A stretch of DNA of 33,849 nt from assembly GCA_905210545.1 (NCBI GenBank), contig CAJLXC010000007.1, positions 1-33,849 of the forward strand, read 5' to 3'. Shown piece by piece: positions 1 through 7,175 of the stretch; position 1 is the stretch's first letter, and every line of letters begins with the position of its first letter. The notes under the pieces were generated by a model. It did no database searches and had not been told where the DNA came from. It worked only from the letters and a program-made list of their open reading frames with translations. Source of the stretch: an uncultured Eubacteriales bacterium (lineage in GTDB: Bacteria; Bacillota; Clostridia; Christensenellales; Borkfalkiaceae). Made by a program: the position numbers and the translations under genes.

Positions 1-31
1 CGGTGGCTTTTGCCACCGCCGCAGATTTTTT
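1..31 (+). terminator. Possible terminator of a gene left of the window
   Basis: A perfect 7-bp inverted repeat with a TTTT loop occupies positions 1-18 and is followed, after seven bases, by a run of six T (26-31). This would fit the end of a plus-strand gene outside the window, but the gap between stem and T run is longer than usual, so the call is weak. Confidence 0.35.
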
Positions 32-74
32 ATCATAAAGCGATGCGCGCGACAAAGAGATTTATAAAATACTG

Positions 75-103
75 TTGTATTTTGCTTCGGTTTATGGTAC
101 AAT
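75..103 (+). promoter_or_regulatory. Promoter of ruvX, apparently leaderless
   Basis: A -35 box TTGTAT (75-80) and a -10 box TACAAT (98-103) are separated by 17 bp. The GTG start of ruvX at 110 is only seven bases beyond the -10 box, which places the expected transcription start on or next to the start codon. No Shine-Dalgarno sequence fits in the gap. Confidence 0.6.
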
Positions 104-109
104 AATCGT

Positions 110-988
110 GTGAAAAGATTCTTGTGCCTCGATATCGGGGATAAGCGGATAGGCGTTGCCGTGTCCGACCCGTTTAATACTTACGCGTTGCCCGTGGAAA
201 CCTACCACAGAAAAAATCTCAGAACGGATCTCGCAAAGATTGCCGAGTACGTTAAAGCAAAGGGCGCAACGGACGTGGTTTGCGGCTTGCCCGTCAACTT
301 TGACGGAACGCCGTCCTTGCAAACCCGAAAAGCGGAGTTTTTTATCGACCGCCTTAAAGAAACAGTCACGGCGCAAGTCTTCGCCGTGGACGAAAGGTGT
401 TCTACCTGCGAAGCGGAAGAAGTATTGATAGAGCAGGGCAAAAGCAGAAGCGAAAGAAAACAGTTTGTGGACGCGCTTGCCGCCTGCGAGATTTTACAAG
501 GATTTTTGAACGAAAAAAACAGTTCCGTAAGGAAAGGAGATAAATTTATGAGCGATAAAGAAAAACAGACCTGCGGTTGCGGGTGCGAACACGAGCATCA
601 CCACGACCGCGAGCAAGAACATACTCATTGCGACCACAACGCGTGCGATTGCGAAGATTGCTGCGACGACGGTTGCGATTGCGGGTGCGAAGACGATATC
701 GTCGTTCTCACCGGCGACGACGGAAAGAAAATGAAGTTTTATTTCGTCGGCACGATAGAATATAAGGGCAAAACGTATTCCGCATTCGAGCCTGCCGAGG
801 AAATCGACGGGATAGAAGAGGACGATCTTATTATATTCGAGCTGTCCGGCGACGACGAAGAAACCGCCGAGCTTCTCCCCGTAGACGACGAAGCGCTTTT
901 GGACGAAGTGTTCAACGAGTTCTGCCGCGTTATGGAAGAGGACGAGCTTGCAGAAGAAGCCGAAAGTTTAGAGCCCGACGGCGAATAA
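110..988 (+). CDS. ruvX: RuvX/YqgF putative Holliday junction resolvase read in frame into a DUF1292 protein
   Basis: Residues 1 to about 140 form a YqgF/RuvX RNase H-fold domain: the N-terminal strand with acidic D8 (CLDIGDKRIG), the VDER motif (D94, E95) and the C-terminal DALAACEIL helix with D121. The family takes part in pre-16S rRNA 5' processing and/or Holliday junction resolution in the cytoplasm. It normally ends near residue 138-146; here no stop intervenes and the frame runs on into a DUF1292 protein, giving 292 residues. A good ribosome-binding site and ATG (548) sit at the junction, so the second domain can also be made alone. Removing one A from the A7 run at 513-519 would put a TAA at 528-530 directly before that ribosome-binding site, so the fusion may be a recent single-base event or a sequence error. 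GTG start at 110 chosen for the conserved N-terminus. The gene order ruvX-DUF1292 is typical of Bacillota. Confidence 0.88.
   Translation: MKRFLCLDIGDKRIGVAVSDPFNTYALPVETYHRKNLRTDLAKIAEYVKAKGATDVVCGLPVNFDGTPSLQTRKAEFFIDRLKETVTAQVFAVDERCSTCEAEEVLIEQGKSRSERKQFVDALAACEILQGFLNEKNSSVRKGDKFMSDKEKQTCGCGCEHEHHHDREQEHTHCDHNACDCEDCCDDGCDCGCEDDIVVLTGDDGKKMKFYFVGTIEYKGKTYSAFEPAEEIDGIEEDDLIIFELSGDDEETAELLPVDDEALLDEVFNEFCRVMEEDELAEEAESLEPDGE
548..988 (+). CDS. DUF1292 protein with Cys/His-rich N-terminus (internal start)
   Basis: An AAGGAG (534-539) eight bases before the ATG at 548 argues that this 146-residue protein is translated independently of the upstream ruvX reading. The first ~50 residues are extremely rich in Cys, His, Asp and Glu (clusters such as CGCGCEHEHHHD and CDCEDCCDDGCDCGC), which suggests metal binding. 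The remainder is a DUF1292 (YrzB-like) domain: a small beta-rich, highly acidic region beginning IVVLTGDDGKK, with FYFVGTIEYKGKTYSAF and later FELSGDDEE. Its function is not established; the family is usually encoded next to ruvX in Bacillota. The metal-binding role is inference from composition alone. Confidence 0.8.
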   Translation: MSDKEKQTCGCGCEHEHHHDREQEHTHCDHNACDCEDCCDDGCDCGCEDDIVVLTGDDGKKMKFYFVGTIEYKGKTYSAFEPAEEIDGIEEDDLIIFELSGDDEETAELLPVDDEALLDEVFNEFCRVMEEDELAEEAESLEPDGE

Positions 989-1005
989 AAATTTTATAAA
1001 AGGAT

Positions 1006-1040
1006 AAGCGGCAAGGCGTAAGCCTTGCCGCTTAAAATTT
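1006..1040. terminator. Two-way intrinsic terminator
   Basis: A perfect 12-bp stem (1006-1017 with 1022-1033) closed by a GTAA loop is flanked by AAAATTTT on both sides. It lies between the convergent ruvX/DUF1292 and HTH genes and can serve both. Confidence 0.9.
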
Positions 1041-1064
1041 TAAATGCAAGCCCGATATGCGGTT

Positions 1065-1286
1065 CTAATTAAAACCGAAAAGGTCGTTTGGAGTGATATC
1101 TAAAAGTTCGCACAAAAACACTATTTTATAATAATCTAATTCTATTTTTCCGCTTTCGTATTCGCTGTAATCGGGTTGGAATTTATTTAACAGCTTTGCA
1201 ACTTCTTTCTGCGTTAAGCCTTTTGCCTTTCTTGCGATTTTCAAATTTTCCCCTACTTTTTTGCATAATGCTTCTCTGTTTTTCAT
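1065..1286 (-). CDS. Small XRE/Cro-CI family HTH transcriptional regulator
   Basis: The 73-residue protein is almost entirely one HTH_3 domain: ENLKIARKAKGLTQKEVAKLL forms the first helices and the turn, followed by QPDYSEYESGK and a fourth helix ending in LLDITPNDLF. Such proteins bind DNA as dimers at short palindromes. There is no second sensor domain, so derepression would need dissociation, degradation or a partner. GGAAG lies about nine bases before the ATG. The gene is divergent from the lipoprotein at 1443; the 156-bp gap holds two related palindromes, one inside each presumed promoter, so I infer that it represses both itself and the lipoprotein. The ligand or signal is unknown. Confidence 0.85.
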   Translation of the reverse strand: MKNREALCKKVGENLKIARKAKGLTQKEVAKLLNKFQPDYSEYESGKIELDYYKIVFLCELLDITPNDLFGFN

Positions 1287-1311
1287 ATTTTTTTTCTTCC
1301 ATTAAGACTTT

Positions 1312-1341
1312 ATTATAAAAACAATATAGGAAAAAATACAA
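1312..1341 (-). promoter_or_regulatory. Promoter of the HTH regulator
   Basis: Read on the minus strand, a -35-like TTGTAT (plus 1336-1341) and a -10 box TATAAT (plus 1312-1317) are 18 bp apart. The imperfect operator at 1324-1344 covers its -35 box and much of the spacer, which suggests autoregulation. Confidence 0.5.
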
Positions 1342-1344
1342 TAT
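1324..1344. promoter_or_regulatory. Operator copy 2 (imperfect palindrome)
   Basis: The left arm ATATAGGA and the A5 centre are identical to the perfect operator at 1355-1375; the right arm matches it at 6 of 8 bases. The two centres are 31 bp apart, about three helical turns, so bound dimers would face the same side of the DNA. Confidence 0.55.
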
Positions 1345-1349
1345 TACAC

Positions 1350-1378
1350 TTGACATATAGGAAAAAATCCTATATAAT
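1350..1378 (+). promoter_or_regulatory. Consensus sigma-A promoter of the lipoprotein gene
   Basis: Both boxes match the consensus exactly: TTGACA at 1350-1355 and TATAAT at 1373-1378, spaced by 17 bp. This is the strongest promoter in the window, and its spacer is filled by a perfect palindrome. Confidence 0.85.
1355..1375. promoter_or_regulatory. Operator copy 1 (perfect palindrome in promoter spacer)
   Basis: The arms ATATAGGA and TCCTATAT are perfect reverse complements around an A5 centre. The site spans the whole spacer and overlaps the end of the -35 and start of the -10 box, so a bound repressor would exclude RNA polymerase. The adjacent HTH protein is the likely binder (inference). 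Confidence 0.7.
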
Positions 1379-1397
1379 TAAAAATTGTAAAAGTGTA

Positions 1398-1418
1398 ATT
1401 TCTTTTTGAAAAAGAAAT
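1398..1418 (+). promoter_or_regulatory. Leader hairpin of the lipoprotein mRNA
   Basis: Two 10-base arms (1398-1407 and 1409-1418) are perfect reverse complements and would fold into an 8-bp stem with a five-base loop, about 20 bases before the start codon. It may stabilise the mRNA or regulate translation; there is no direct evidence for either. Confidence 0.4.
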
Positions 1419-1442
1419 ATTAAAATTTTTGGGAGAGTTTAT

Positions 1443-4400
1443 ATGAAAAAAATCAAATTGTTGTGTTGTTTGTTTGCGGTGACGGCGGCGTGTTCTGCAT
1501 TGTTTCTTTGCGCGTGCGACAATAATAAAGAAACACATACGCACGAATACGTGAAAACCGTTGTTCCCGCTACTTGTTCAGAAAGGGGCTTTACTTTATA
1601 CGTTTGCGCTTGCGGCGATACGTATAAAGACGATTACGTAAATATGCTTGCTCACACGCCGGGAGAGTGGATAACCGATACGGAGGCAACCTGCACGGCA
1701 AGCGGCGGCAGACACAAAGAGTGTACCGTCTGCCATACCGTTATCGAGCGGGAAACAATCCCCGCGCTCGGTCATAAATTTACTAAAAAAGATACTGACG
1801 AAAAATATCTTTTATCTCCCGCAACTTGTACTCAAAAAGCAATGTATTACTATTCCTGCGAGTGCGGAGAAAAAGGAACAGAAACCTTTGAATACGGAGA
1901 AACACTTCCGCATTCTTTCACCGTTAAAAAGGCAGAAGATAAATACTTAAAATCTGCGGCAACTTGCACCAAGAAAGCCGAGTATTATTATTCTTGCATA
2001 TGCGGAGAAAAAGGAACGGAAACCTTTGAATACGGAGAAACACTGCCGCATTCTTTCACCGAGAAAAAAGCGGAAGATAAATATTTAAAATCTCCCGCAA
2101 CTTGCACCAAGAAAGCCGAGTATTACTATTCTTGCGTATGCGGAGAAAAAGGGACGACAACCTTTGAATACGGAGAAACGCTGCCGCACACTTTCACCGA
2201 GAAAAAAGCGGAAGATAGATATTTAAAATCTCCCGCGACTTGCACCAAGAAAGCCGAGTATTATTATTCTTGCGTATGCGGAGAAAAAGGGACGACAACC
2301 TTTGAATACGGAGAAACACTGCCGCATTCTTTTACCGAGAAAAAGGCGGAGGATAAATACTTAAAAACTCCTGCAACTTGCACCAAGAAAGCCGAGTATT
2401 ATTATTCTTGCGAGTGTGGAGAAAAAGGAACAGAAACCTTTGAATACGGAGAAACGCTGCCGCATTCTTTCACCGAGAAAAAAGCAGAAGAAAAATACTT
2501 AAAATCTTCCGCAACTTGTACCAAGAAAGCCGAGTATTATTATTCTTGCGCGTGCGGAGAAAAGGGAACGGAAACCTTTGAATACGGAGAATTACTTCCG
2601 CATTCTTTCACCGAGAAAAAGACAGAAGATAAATACTTAAAATCTCCCGCGACTTGCACACAAAAAGCAGTGTATTATTCTTGCGTATGCGGAGAAAAAG
2701 GAACGGAAACGTTTGAGTTCGGAGAAGCGTTGCCGCATAAAGAAGTAACAGACTCGGGTATTGCGCCAACTAAAACAGAAGACGGTCTGACGGAAGGCAA
2801 GCACTGCTCGGTATGTAAAAAGGTTTTGGTTGAGCAAAAAGTAATACCCGCTACGGGTTCTGTTGGGTTAGTATTTTCTCTCAATTCAGACGGCAGAACG
2901 TATTCCGTTACAGGCTATGGCTCTTGCACCGATAAAGAAGTTATAATCCCAAAGAAATATTCTGACGGCAACGCCGTCACGGGGATCGGGGCAAATGCAT
3001 TTGGAAACTGCTCTTCCGTTACTTCTATAACTATTCCCGATACGATAAAAAGTATAGGTAATCGAGCTTTTTACGGTTGCAGCGGACTGACGGAAATTCA
3101 TATCCCATCTTCCGTAACGGCAATAGGTACACAGATTTTTTATAAAGCGAGTAATATTAACACCGTTTATTACGATTCAACTTATTCAAGCAGTAATAAT
3201 ACTTTTTTGAATATGCCGTGTATAACTAAAGTCGTTATCGGCGCAAAGTATGTTCCGGGCAAATTGTTATACAACTATGTCAACGTAAAAGAAGTGATTT
3301 TAAAATCCGGCGTAACGAGTATAGAGTATTCCGCATTCTATGGTTGTACAAGCCTAACGAATGTAAAAATCGATAACGGTGTAAAAAGTATAGAAAGTGA
3401 AGCATTCTATGGTTGTAGCAGTCTTACAAGTATCACCATACCGGATAGCGTGACGAGTATAGGGAAATCCGCATTCAGTGGTTGTACAAGTTTGACAAGT
3501 ATAAACATACCTGACAGTGTGACGAGTATAGGGGGTTCCGCATTCTATGGTTGCTCGAGGCTGACGAGTATCAGCATACCGAACAGCGTGAAAAGTATAT
3601 GGGATTCTGCATTCAAAGATTGTACAAGTCTTGCAAGTGCCAACATACCTGACAGTGTGACGAGTATAGAGTTTTCCACATTCAGTGGTTGTACAAGTCT
3701 GACAAGTATCAAAATACCGAACGGCGTGAAGAGTATAGGGGATTCCGCATTCAGTGGTTGTAGTAGTCTTACAAGTATCACCATACCTAACAGCGTGACG
3801 AGTATAGGGAAATCCACGTTCAGTTCTTGTTCAAGTCTAACGAGTATCAGCATACCGAACAGCGTGACGAGTATAGGGGATTCCGCATTCCATGGTTGTA
3901 GTCTTACAAGTATCAACATACCTAACAGCGTGACGAGTATAGGGAAATACACGTTCAGTTCTTGTTCAAGTCTAACGAGTATCATCATACCGGACAGCGT
4001 GATGAATATAGGGTATGCCGCATTCAGTGGTTGTACAAGTTTGACAAGTATAAACATACCTGATAGCGTAACGAGTATAGGGGATCACGCATTCTGGGGT
4101 TGTTCAAGCCTTGTAAATATCAACATACCGGACAGTGTGATGAGTATAGGGGATTCCGCATTCAGTGGTTGTAGCAGTCTTACAAGTATCAACATACCGG
4201 ACAGCGTGACGAGTATAGGGGATACCGCATTCTATAATTGTTCAAGTTTGACGAATGTAAAAATCAGTAACAGTGTAAAAAGTATAGAAAGTATCGCATT
4301 TAGTGGTTGTACAAGTTTGACAAGTATAAACATACCTGACAGTGTAACGAGTATAGGTTACGAAGCATTCAGAGGTTGTAGCAGTCTTACAAATATCAGC

Positions 4401-4715
4401 ATACCGGACGGCGTGACGAGTATAAGTTACAGCGCATTCAGTGGTTGTAGAAGTCTGACAAGTATCACCATACCGGACGGCGTGACGTGGATAGGTCCAT
4501 ACACATTCAGAGATTGTTCAAGCCTGACGAGTATCAACATACCGAATAGCGTGACGGGGATACAGTATGACGCATTCTGGGGTTGTAGTAATCTCACCGA
4601 AATACATTACGGCGGAACGATAGAGGAATGGAATCGGGTGGAAAAATCAACTTCATGGAATAGAGATACAGGCTCTTATACCGTATATTGTACAGACGGA
4701 AACATAAAAAAATAA
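1443..4715 (+). CDS. Repetitive surface lipoprotein: Cys/His repeats plus BspA-like leucine-rich repeats
   Basis: This 1090-residue protein starts with a lipoprotein signal: MKKIK, a hydrophobic stretch, and a lipobox ending LCAC with C25 as the likely lipidated cysteine. Residues ~30-110 hold degenerate HTH..ATC..CxC modules. Residues 111-431 are seven near-identical 46-residue units (the last is one residue short), each with a leading His and Cys spacing ATCT..SCxCGEKG. From about residue 520 to 1048 there are roughly 20 LRR_5 (BspA-type, 23-residue) repeats of the form SLTSINIPDSVTSIG..AF.GC. The end (GGTIEEWNRV...) is a common C-terminal module of such gut proteins. Related BspA-like proteins act in adhesion, but the ligand cannot be read here. 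GGGAGAG precedes the ATG. The sequence is visibly more A+T-rich than its neighbours, fitting an accessory insertion between housekeeping genes. Confidence 0.9.
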   Translation: MKKIKLLCCLFAVTAACSALFLCACDNNKETHTHEYVKTVVPATCSERGFTLYVCACGDTYKDDYVNMLAHTPGEWITDTEATCTASGGRHKECTVCHTVIERETIPALGHKFTKKDTDEKYLLSPATCTQKAMYYYSCECGEKGTETFEYGETLPHSFTVKKAEDKYLKSAATCTKKAEYYYSCICGEKGTETFEYGETLPHSFTEKKAEDKYLKSPATCTKKAEYYYSCVCGEKGTTTFEYGETLPHTFTEKKAEDRYLKSPATCTKKAEYYYSCVCGEKGTTTFEYGETLPHSFTEKKAEDKYLKTPATCTKKAEYYYSCECGEKGTETFEYGETLPHSFTEKKAEEKYLKSSATCTKKAEYYYSCACGEKGTETFEYGELLPHSFTEKKTEDKYLKSPATCTQKAVYYSCVCGEKGTETFEFGEALPHKEVTDSGIAPTKTEDGLTEGKHCSVCKKVLVEQKVIPATGSVGLVFSLNSDGRTYSVTGYGSCTDKEVIIPKKYSDGNAVTGIGANAFGNCSSVTSITIPDTIKSIGNRAFYGCSGLTEIHIPSSVTAIGTQIFYKASNINTVYYDSTYSSSNNTFLNMPCITKVVIGAKYVPGKLLYNYVNVKEVILKSGVTSIEYSAFYGCTSLTNVKIDNGVKSIESEAFYGCSSLTSITIPDSVTSIGKSAFSGCTSLTSINIPDSVTSIGGSAFYGCSRLTSISIPNSVKSIWDSAFKDCTSLASANIPDSVTSIEFSTFSGCTSLTSIKIPNGVKSIGDSAFSGCSSLTSITIPNSVTSIGKSTFSSCSSLTSISIPNSVTSIGDSAFHGCSLTSINIPNSVTSIGKYTFSSCSSLTSIIIPDSVMNIGYAAFSGCTSLTSINIPDSVTSIGDHAFWGCSSLVNINIPDSVMSIGDSAFSGCSSLTSINIPDSVTSIGDTAFYNCSSLTNVKISNSVKSIESIAFSGCTSLTSINIPDSVTSIGYEAFRGCSSLTNISIPDGVTSISYSAFSGCRSLTSITIPDGVTWIGPYTFRDCSSLTSINIPNSVTGIQYDAFWGCSNLTEIHYGGTIEEWNRVEKSTSWNRDTGSYTVYCTDGNIKK
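1773..2735 (+). repeat. Seven tandem 138-bp units in the lipoprotein gene
   Basis: Six units of 138 bp and one of 135 bp encode the Cys/His repeats. They are close to identical in DNA as well as protein, so they probably arose by recent duplication and are prone to copy-number change or misassembly. Confidence 0.9.
3348..4586 (+). repeat. Eighteen tandem 69-bp leucine-rich repeat units
   Basis: The stretch is exactly 18 units of 69 bp less one codon; the short unit lies near 3895-3905 (HGCSLTS instead of GCSSLTS). Each encodes one 23-residue LRR_5 repeat. The periodicity also opens a spurious long frame on the minus strand. Confidence 0.9.
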
Positions 4716-4965
4716 AGCTGATTAAATATGATAGTATTAACAGACATTTAAGAAAAAATCGCGCAAACGCTTATATGCGCGGCAAAGAACAGAACCACGG
4801 TTTCATTTGCGAAGATAAAGTAATCCGATTACGGGCTTGTCAAGGTTATTGACAAGCCCTTTGTGTTAAATGTAAGCGGAATCGTCAGATAAAAGCGTTT
4901 TATTCCGAAAGCGCGGCGAATAAACCGCGTTTCGTTCGCGTTCTTTTTACGCGAGAGTTTTTTTA
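4716..4965. other. Intergenic stretch between lipoprotein gene and ruvC
   Basis: No gene is visible. It contains the terminator at 4833-4859 and, at its right end, the ruvC promoter. The rest has no convincing coding or RNA structure. Confidence 0.5.
4833..4866 (+). terminator. Intrinsic terminator after the lipoprotein gene
   Basis: A perfect 11-bp stem (4833-4843 with 4849-4859) with a five-base loop is followed by a T-rich tail (TTTGTGTT). Confidence 0.8.
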
Positions 4966-4994
4966 TTGACTTTTGCCTTAAATTAAAGTACAAT
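4966..4994 (+). promoter_or_regulatory. Promoter of the ruvC operon, apparently leaderless
   Basis: TTGACT (4966-4971) and TACAAT (4989-4994) are 17 bp apart. The ruvC ATG at 5002 lies seven bases after the -10 box, so transcription should begin at or next to the start codon. No ribosome-binding site is present. Confidence 0.65.
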
Positions 4995-5001
4995 ATAATT
5001 T

Positions 5002-5496
5002 ATGATAATAGTTGGTTTCGACCCCGGACTTGCAACGCTCGGCTACGGAGTGATAAAAAAAGACGTTAAAAGCAAGCCGGAAATGGTCGATTACGGCGTG
5101 GTGCTTACGCCTAAAGACAAAAATCTGCCCGACCGCCTTATCTTGATAGAAAAAGGCGTTAAACAGATTATAGAAAAGTTCAAGCCGGACGAGATAGCGA
5201 TAGAAGAATTGTTTTTTGCAAAAAACGTTAAAACGGGTATCGCGGTGGCTCATTCCCGCGGGGTAACGCTTCTCACCGCGACTAAAGAATGCGGCAGAAT
5301 TTTCGAGTATACGCCGTTGCAGATAAAGCAGGCTCTCACGGGGTACGGCAGGGCGGATAAAAACCAGATTCAGCAGATGGTAAAAACGTTTTTGGGGCTG
5401 AAAGCCGTGCCCAAGCCCGACGACGCCGCAGACGCGCTCGCCGTGGCGTTATGTCACGCGCAGACTAACAAGCTGGGCGGTTTATTCAAAGTATAG
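5002..5496 (+). CDS. ruvC: Holliday junction endonuclease RuvC
   Basis: RuvC cleaves Holliday junctions symmetrically after RuvAB branch migration. The 164 residues match the family length. The acidic catalytic set is in place: D7 in GFDPGLATLGYG, E68 in IAIEEL, and D141 and D144 in KPDDAADALA. It is the first gene of ruvC-ruvA-ruvB-queA-tgt; ruvA starts 14 bp after its stop. The ATG at 5002 is required by the conserved MIIVGFDPG start, although it leaves no room for a leader after the promoter. Confidence 0.97.
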   Translation: MIIVGFDPGLATLGYGVIKKDVKSKPEMVDYGVVLTPKDKNLPDRLILIEKGVKQIIEKFKPDEIAIEELFFAKNVKTGIAVAHSRGVTLLTATKECGRIFEYTPLQIKQALTGYGRADKNQIQQMVKTFLGLKAVPKPDDAADALAVALCHAQTNKLGGLFKV

Positions 5497-5510
5497 CAGG
5501 CGGTGGAATT

Positions 5511-6107
5511 ATGATAGGCTACGTTAAAGGCGATTTATTGAACGCGGAAGGCGGCACGGTGCTTGTTGCTTGCAACGGGATAGGTTATGAGATAACCTGT
5601 TCCGCTTCCGTTTACGCAAGGCTTCTTAAAGATAACGGCGGAGAAGTTTACACGTATATGGCGGTAAAAGAAGACGGCGTTTCTCTTTACGGGTTTGACA
5701 GCATAGAAGAAAAAAAGATGTTTTTAAAACTCATTTCCGTTTCAGGCGTCGGACCTAAAATGGGTATCGCCGTGCTTTCGGAAATGCGGATAGACGACCT
5801 CGCCGTGAAAATCGCCACGAGCGACGTTAAAGGTCTTTCGTCCGTAAAAGGACTCGGCAAAAAGACTGCGGAACGCATTATTCTCGAGCTGCGCGAAAAA
5901 GTCGGCGCGATAGCTTCGGACGATAAAGGCTCGGTCGCAATCGCTCCGCCCGTAAGCTTAAGCAAAGACGACGAAGACGCGTTGATCGCGCTGATGAGCC
6001 TCGGGTTTACTCGCGCGGAATGCGAAAAGGCGTTGGAAAAAGCTAAAGCGGAAGGTATTACGCAGATAGAAAAGCTCATAGCGTTCGCGTTGAAGAATAT
6101 TAAATAA
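5511..6107 (+). CDS. ruvA: Holliday junction DNA helicase subunit RuvA
   Basis: RuvA binds the four-way junction as a tetramer and loads the RuvB motor. At 198 residues it shows the N-terminal OB-fold start MIGYVKGDLL, helix-hairpin-helix motifs (SVSGVGPKMG near residue 80 and SVKGLGKKTAERIILEL near 110), an acidic/charged linker and the C-terminal RuvB-binding domain (DALIALMSLGFTRAECEKAL). It sits between ruvC and ruvB and is clearly cotranscribed with them. Confidence 0.97.
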   Translation: MIGYVKGDLLNAEGGTVLVACNGIGYEITCSASVYARLLKDNGGEVYTYMAVKEDGVSLYGFDSIEEKKMFLKLISVSGVGPKMGIAVLSEMRIDDLAVKIATSDVKGLSSVKGLGKKTAERIILELREKVGAIASDDKGSVAIAPPVSLSKDDEDALIALMSLGFTRAECEKALEKAKAEGITQIEKLIAFALKNIK

Positions 6108-6116
6108 GGTATCGAA

Positions 6117-7175
6117 ATGGAAGACGAAGAAAGACTTGTAACCAGCACCTGCGCGGAAACGGAAACGGAAATAGAAAACGTTTTGCGCCCTAAGTCTATG
6201 GATGGCTACGTCGGGCAGGAAAAAGTTAAAAACAACGTGGCAATATCTATGGCTGCCGCAAAAAAGAGAAACGACGCGCTCGATCACGTTCTGCTTTACG
6301 GTCCTGCGGGACTGGGCAAAACGACGCTTGCGCATATAATAGCCAACGAGATGGGTACGCAGCTTAAAGTGACGAGCGGCCCCGCGATAGAACGCGCGGG
6401 CGATCTCGCCGCGATTTTAACAAACCTTAACGAAAAAGACGTTTTGTTTATAGACGAGATTCACCGTCTTAATCATAACGTAGAAGAAATATTGTACCCC
6501 GCGATGGAAGACTTTACGCTCGACTTTATAATCGGCAAAGGTCCTTCCGCAAAGAACGTGCAGCTGCCGTTGCCGAGATTTACGCTTATCGGCGCGACTA
6601 CCCGCGCGGGAATGTTGTCTTCTCCGCTCCGCGACAGATTCGGACTTATCTGTCGGCTGGAAACCTACGAAAAGGCAGAGCTTGCGGAAATAGTCACGAG
6701 AGCCGCCAAGATGCTCCAAATACAGATAGAACCCGCCGCGGCGGAAGAAATAGCCGTGCGCAGCCGCGGAACGCCGCGTATCGCAAACAGGCTTTTAAAG
6801 CGCGTGCGCGATTATTCGGTGGTAAAAGATCACGAAGAAATCACGTTGTCAGACGCGAAAAACGCGTTAAAACTTTTAGAAATAGACGAGTTGGGGCTTG
6901 ACTTTATAGACATAAGACTTCTTAAAGCAATGGCGGAGAAGTTCGGCGGCGGACCTTGCGGACTCGATACGGTGGCAGCGACCATAAACGAAGACGCCGG
7001 CACGATAGAAGACGTTTACGAGCCGTATCTTTTGCAGCTCGGCTTTATCGCGAGAACGCCGCGCGGCAGAATATTGCTTAAAAAAGGGTACGAACACATA
7101 GGACTTAAAATGCCTAAGGCGAAAGCGGAGCAGCTTTCCTTTTACGGGGACGAAAACGAAGATGAAAACGAGTGA
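6117..7175 (+). CDS. ruvB: Holliday junction branch migration ATPase RuvB
   Basis: The hexameric AAA+ motor that drives branch migration with RuvA. In 352 residues it has Walker A GPAGLGKTT (62-70), Walker B LFIDEIHRL (110-118), sensor 1 GATTRAG, the LRDRFG arginine-finger region and a C-terminal winged-helix domain (PRGRILLKKGYEHIGL). AAGG lies seven bases before the ATG. Its 3' end overlaps the start of queA by 14 bp, suggesting translational coupling. Confidence 0.97.
   Translation: MEDEERLVTSTCAETETEIENVLRPKSMDGYVGQEKVKNNVAISMAAAKKRNDALDHVLLYGPAGLGKTTLAHIIANEMGTQLKVTSGPAIERAGDLAAILTNLNEKDVLFIDEIHRLNHNVEEILYPAMEDFTLDFIIGKGPSAKNVQLPLPRFTLIGATTRAGMLSSPLRDRFGLICRLETYEKAELAEIVTRAAKMLQIQIEPAAAEEIAVRSRGTPRIANRLLKRVRDYSVVKDHEEITLSDAKNALKLLEIDELGLDFIDIRLLKAMAEKFGGGPCGLDTVAATINEDAGTIEDVYEPYLLQLGFIARTPRGRILLKKGYEHIGLKMPKAKAEQLSFYGDENEDENE

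Noticed and set aside
3545..4057. Long open frame on the minus strand within the lipoprotein gene
   Set aside because: It is a by-product of the 69-bp repeats: its translation is itself a 23-residue-type repeat, it has no ribosome-binding site and lies fully inside a clear gene.
3348..4586. Regular DNA repeats as a possible CRISPR array
   Set aside because: Units are contiguous 69-bp coding repeats in one frame with no unique spacers; they encode leucine-rich repeats.
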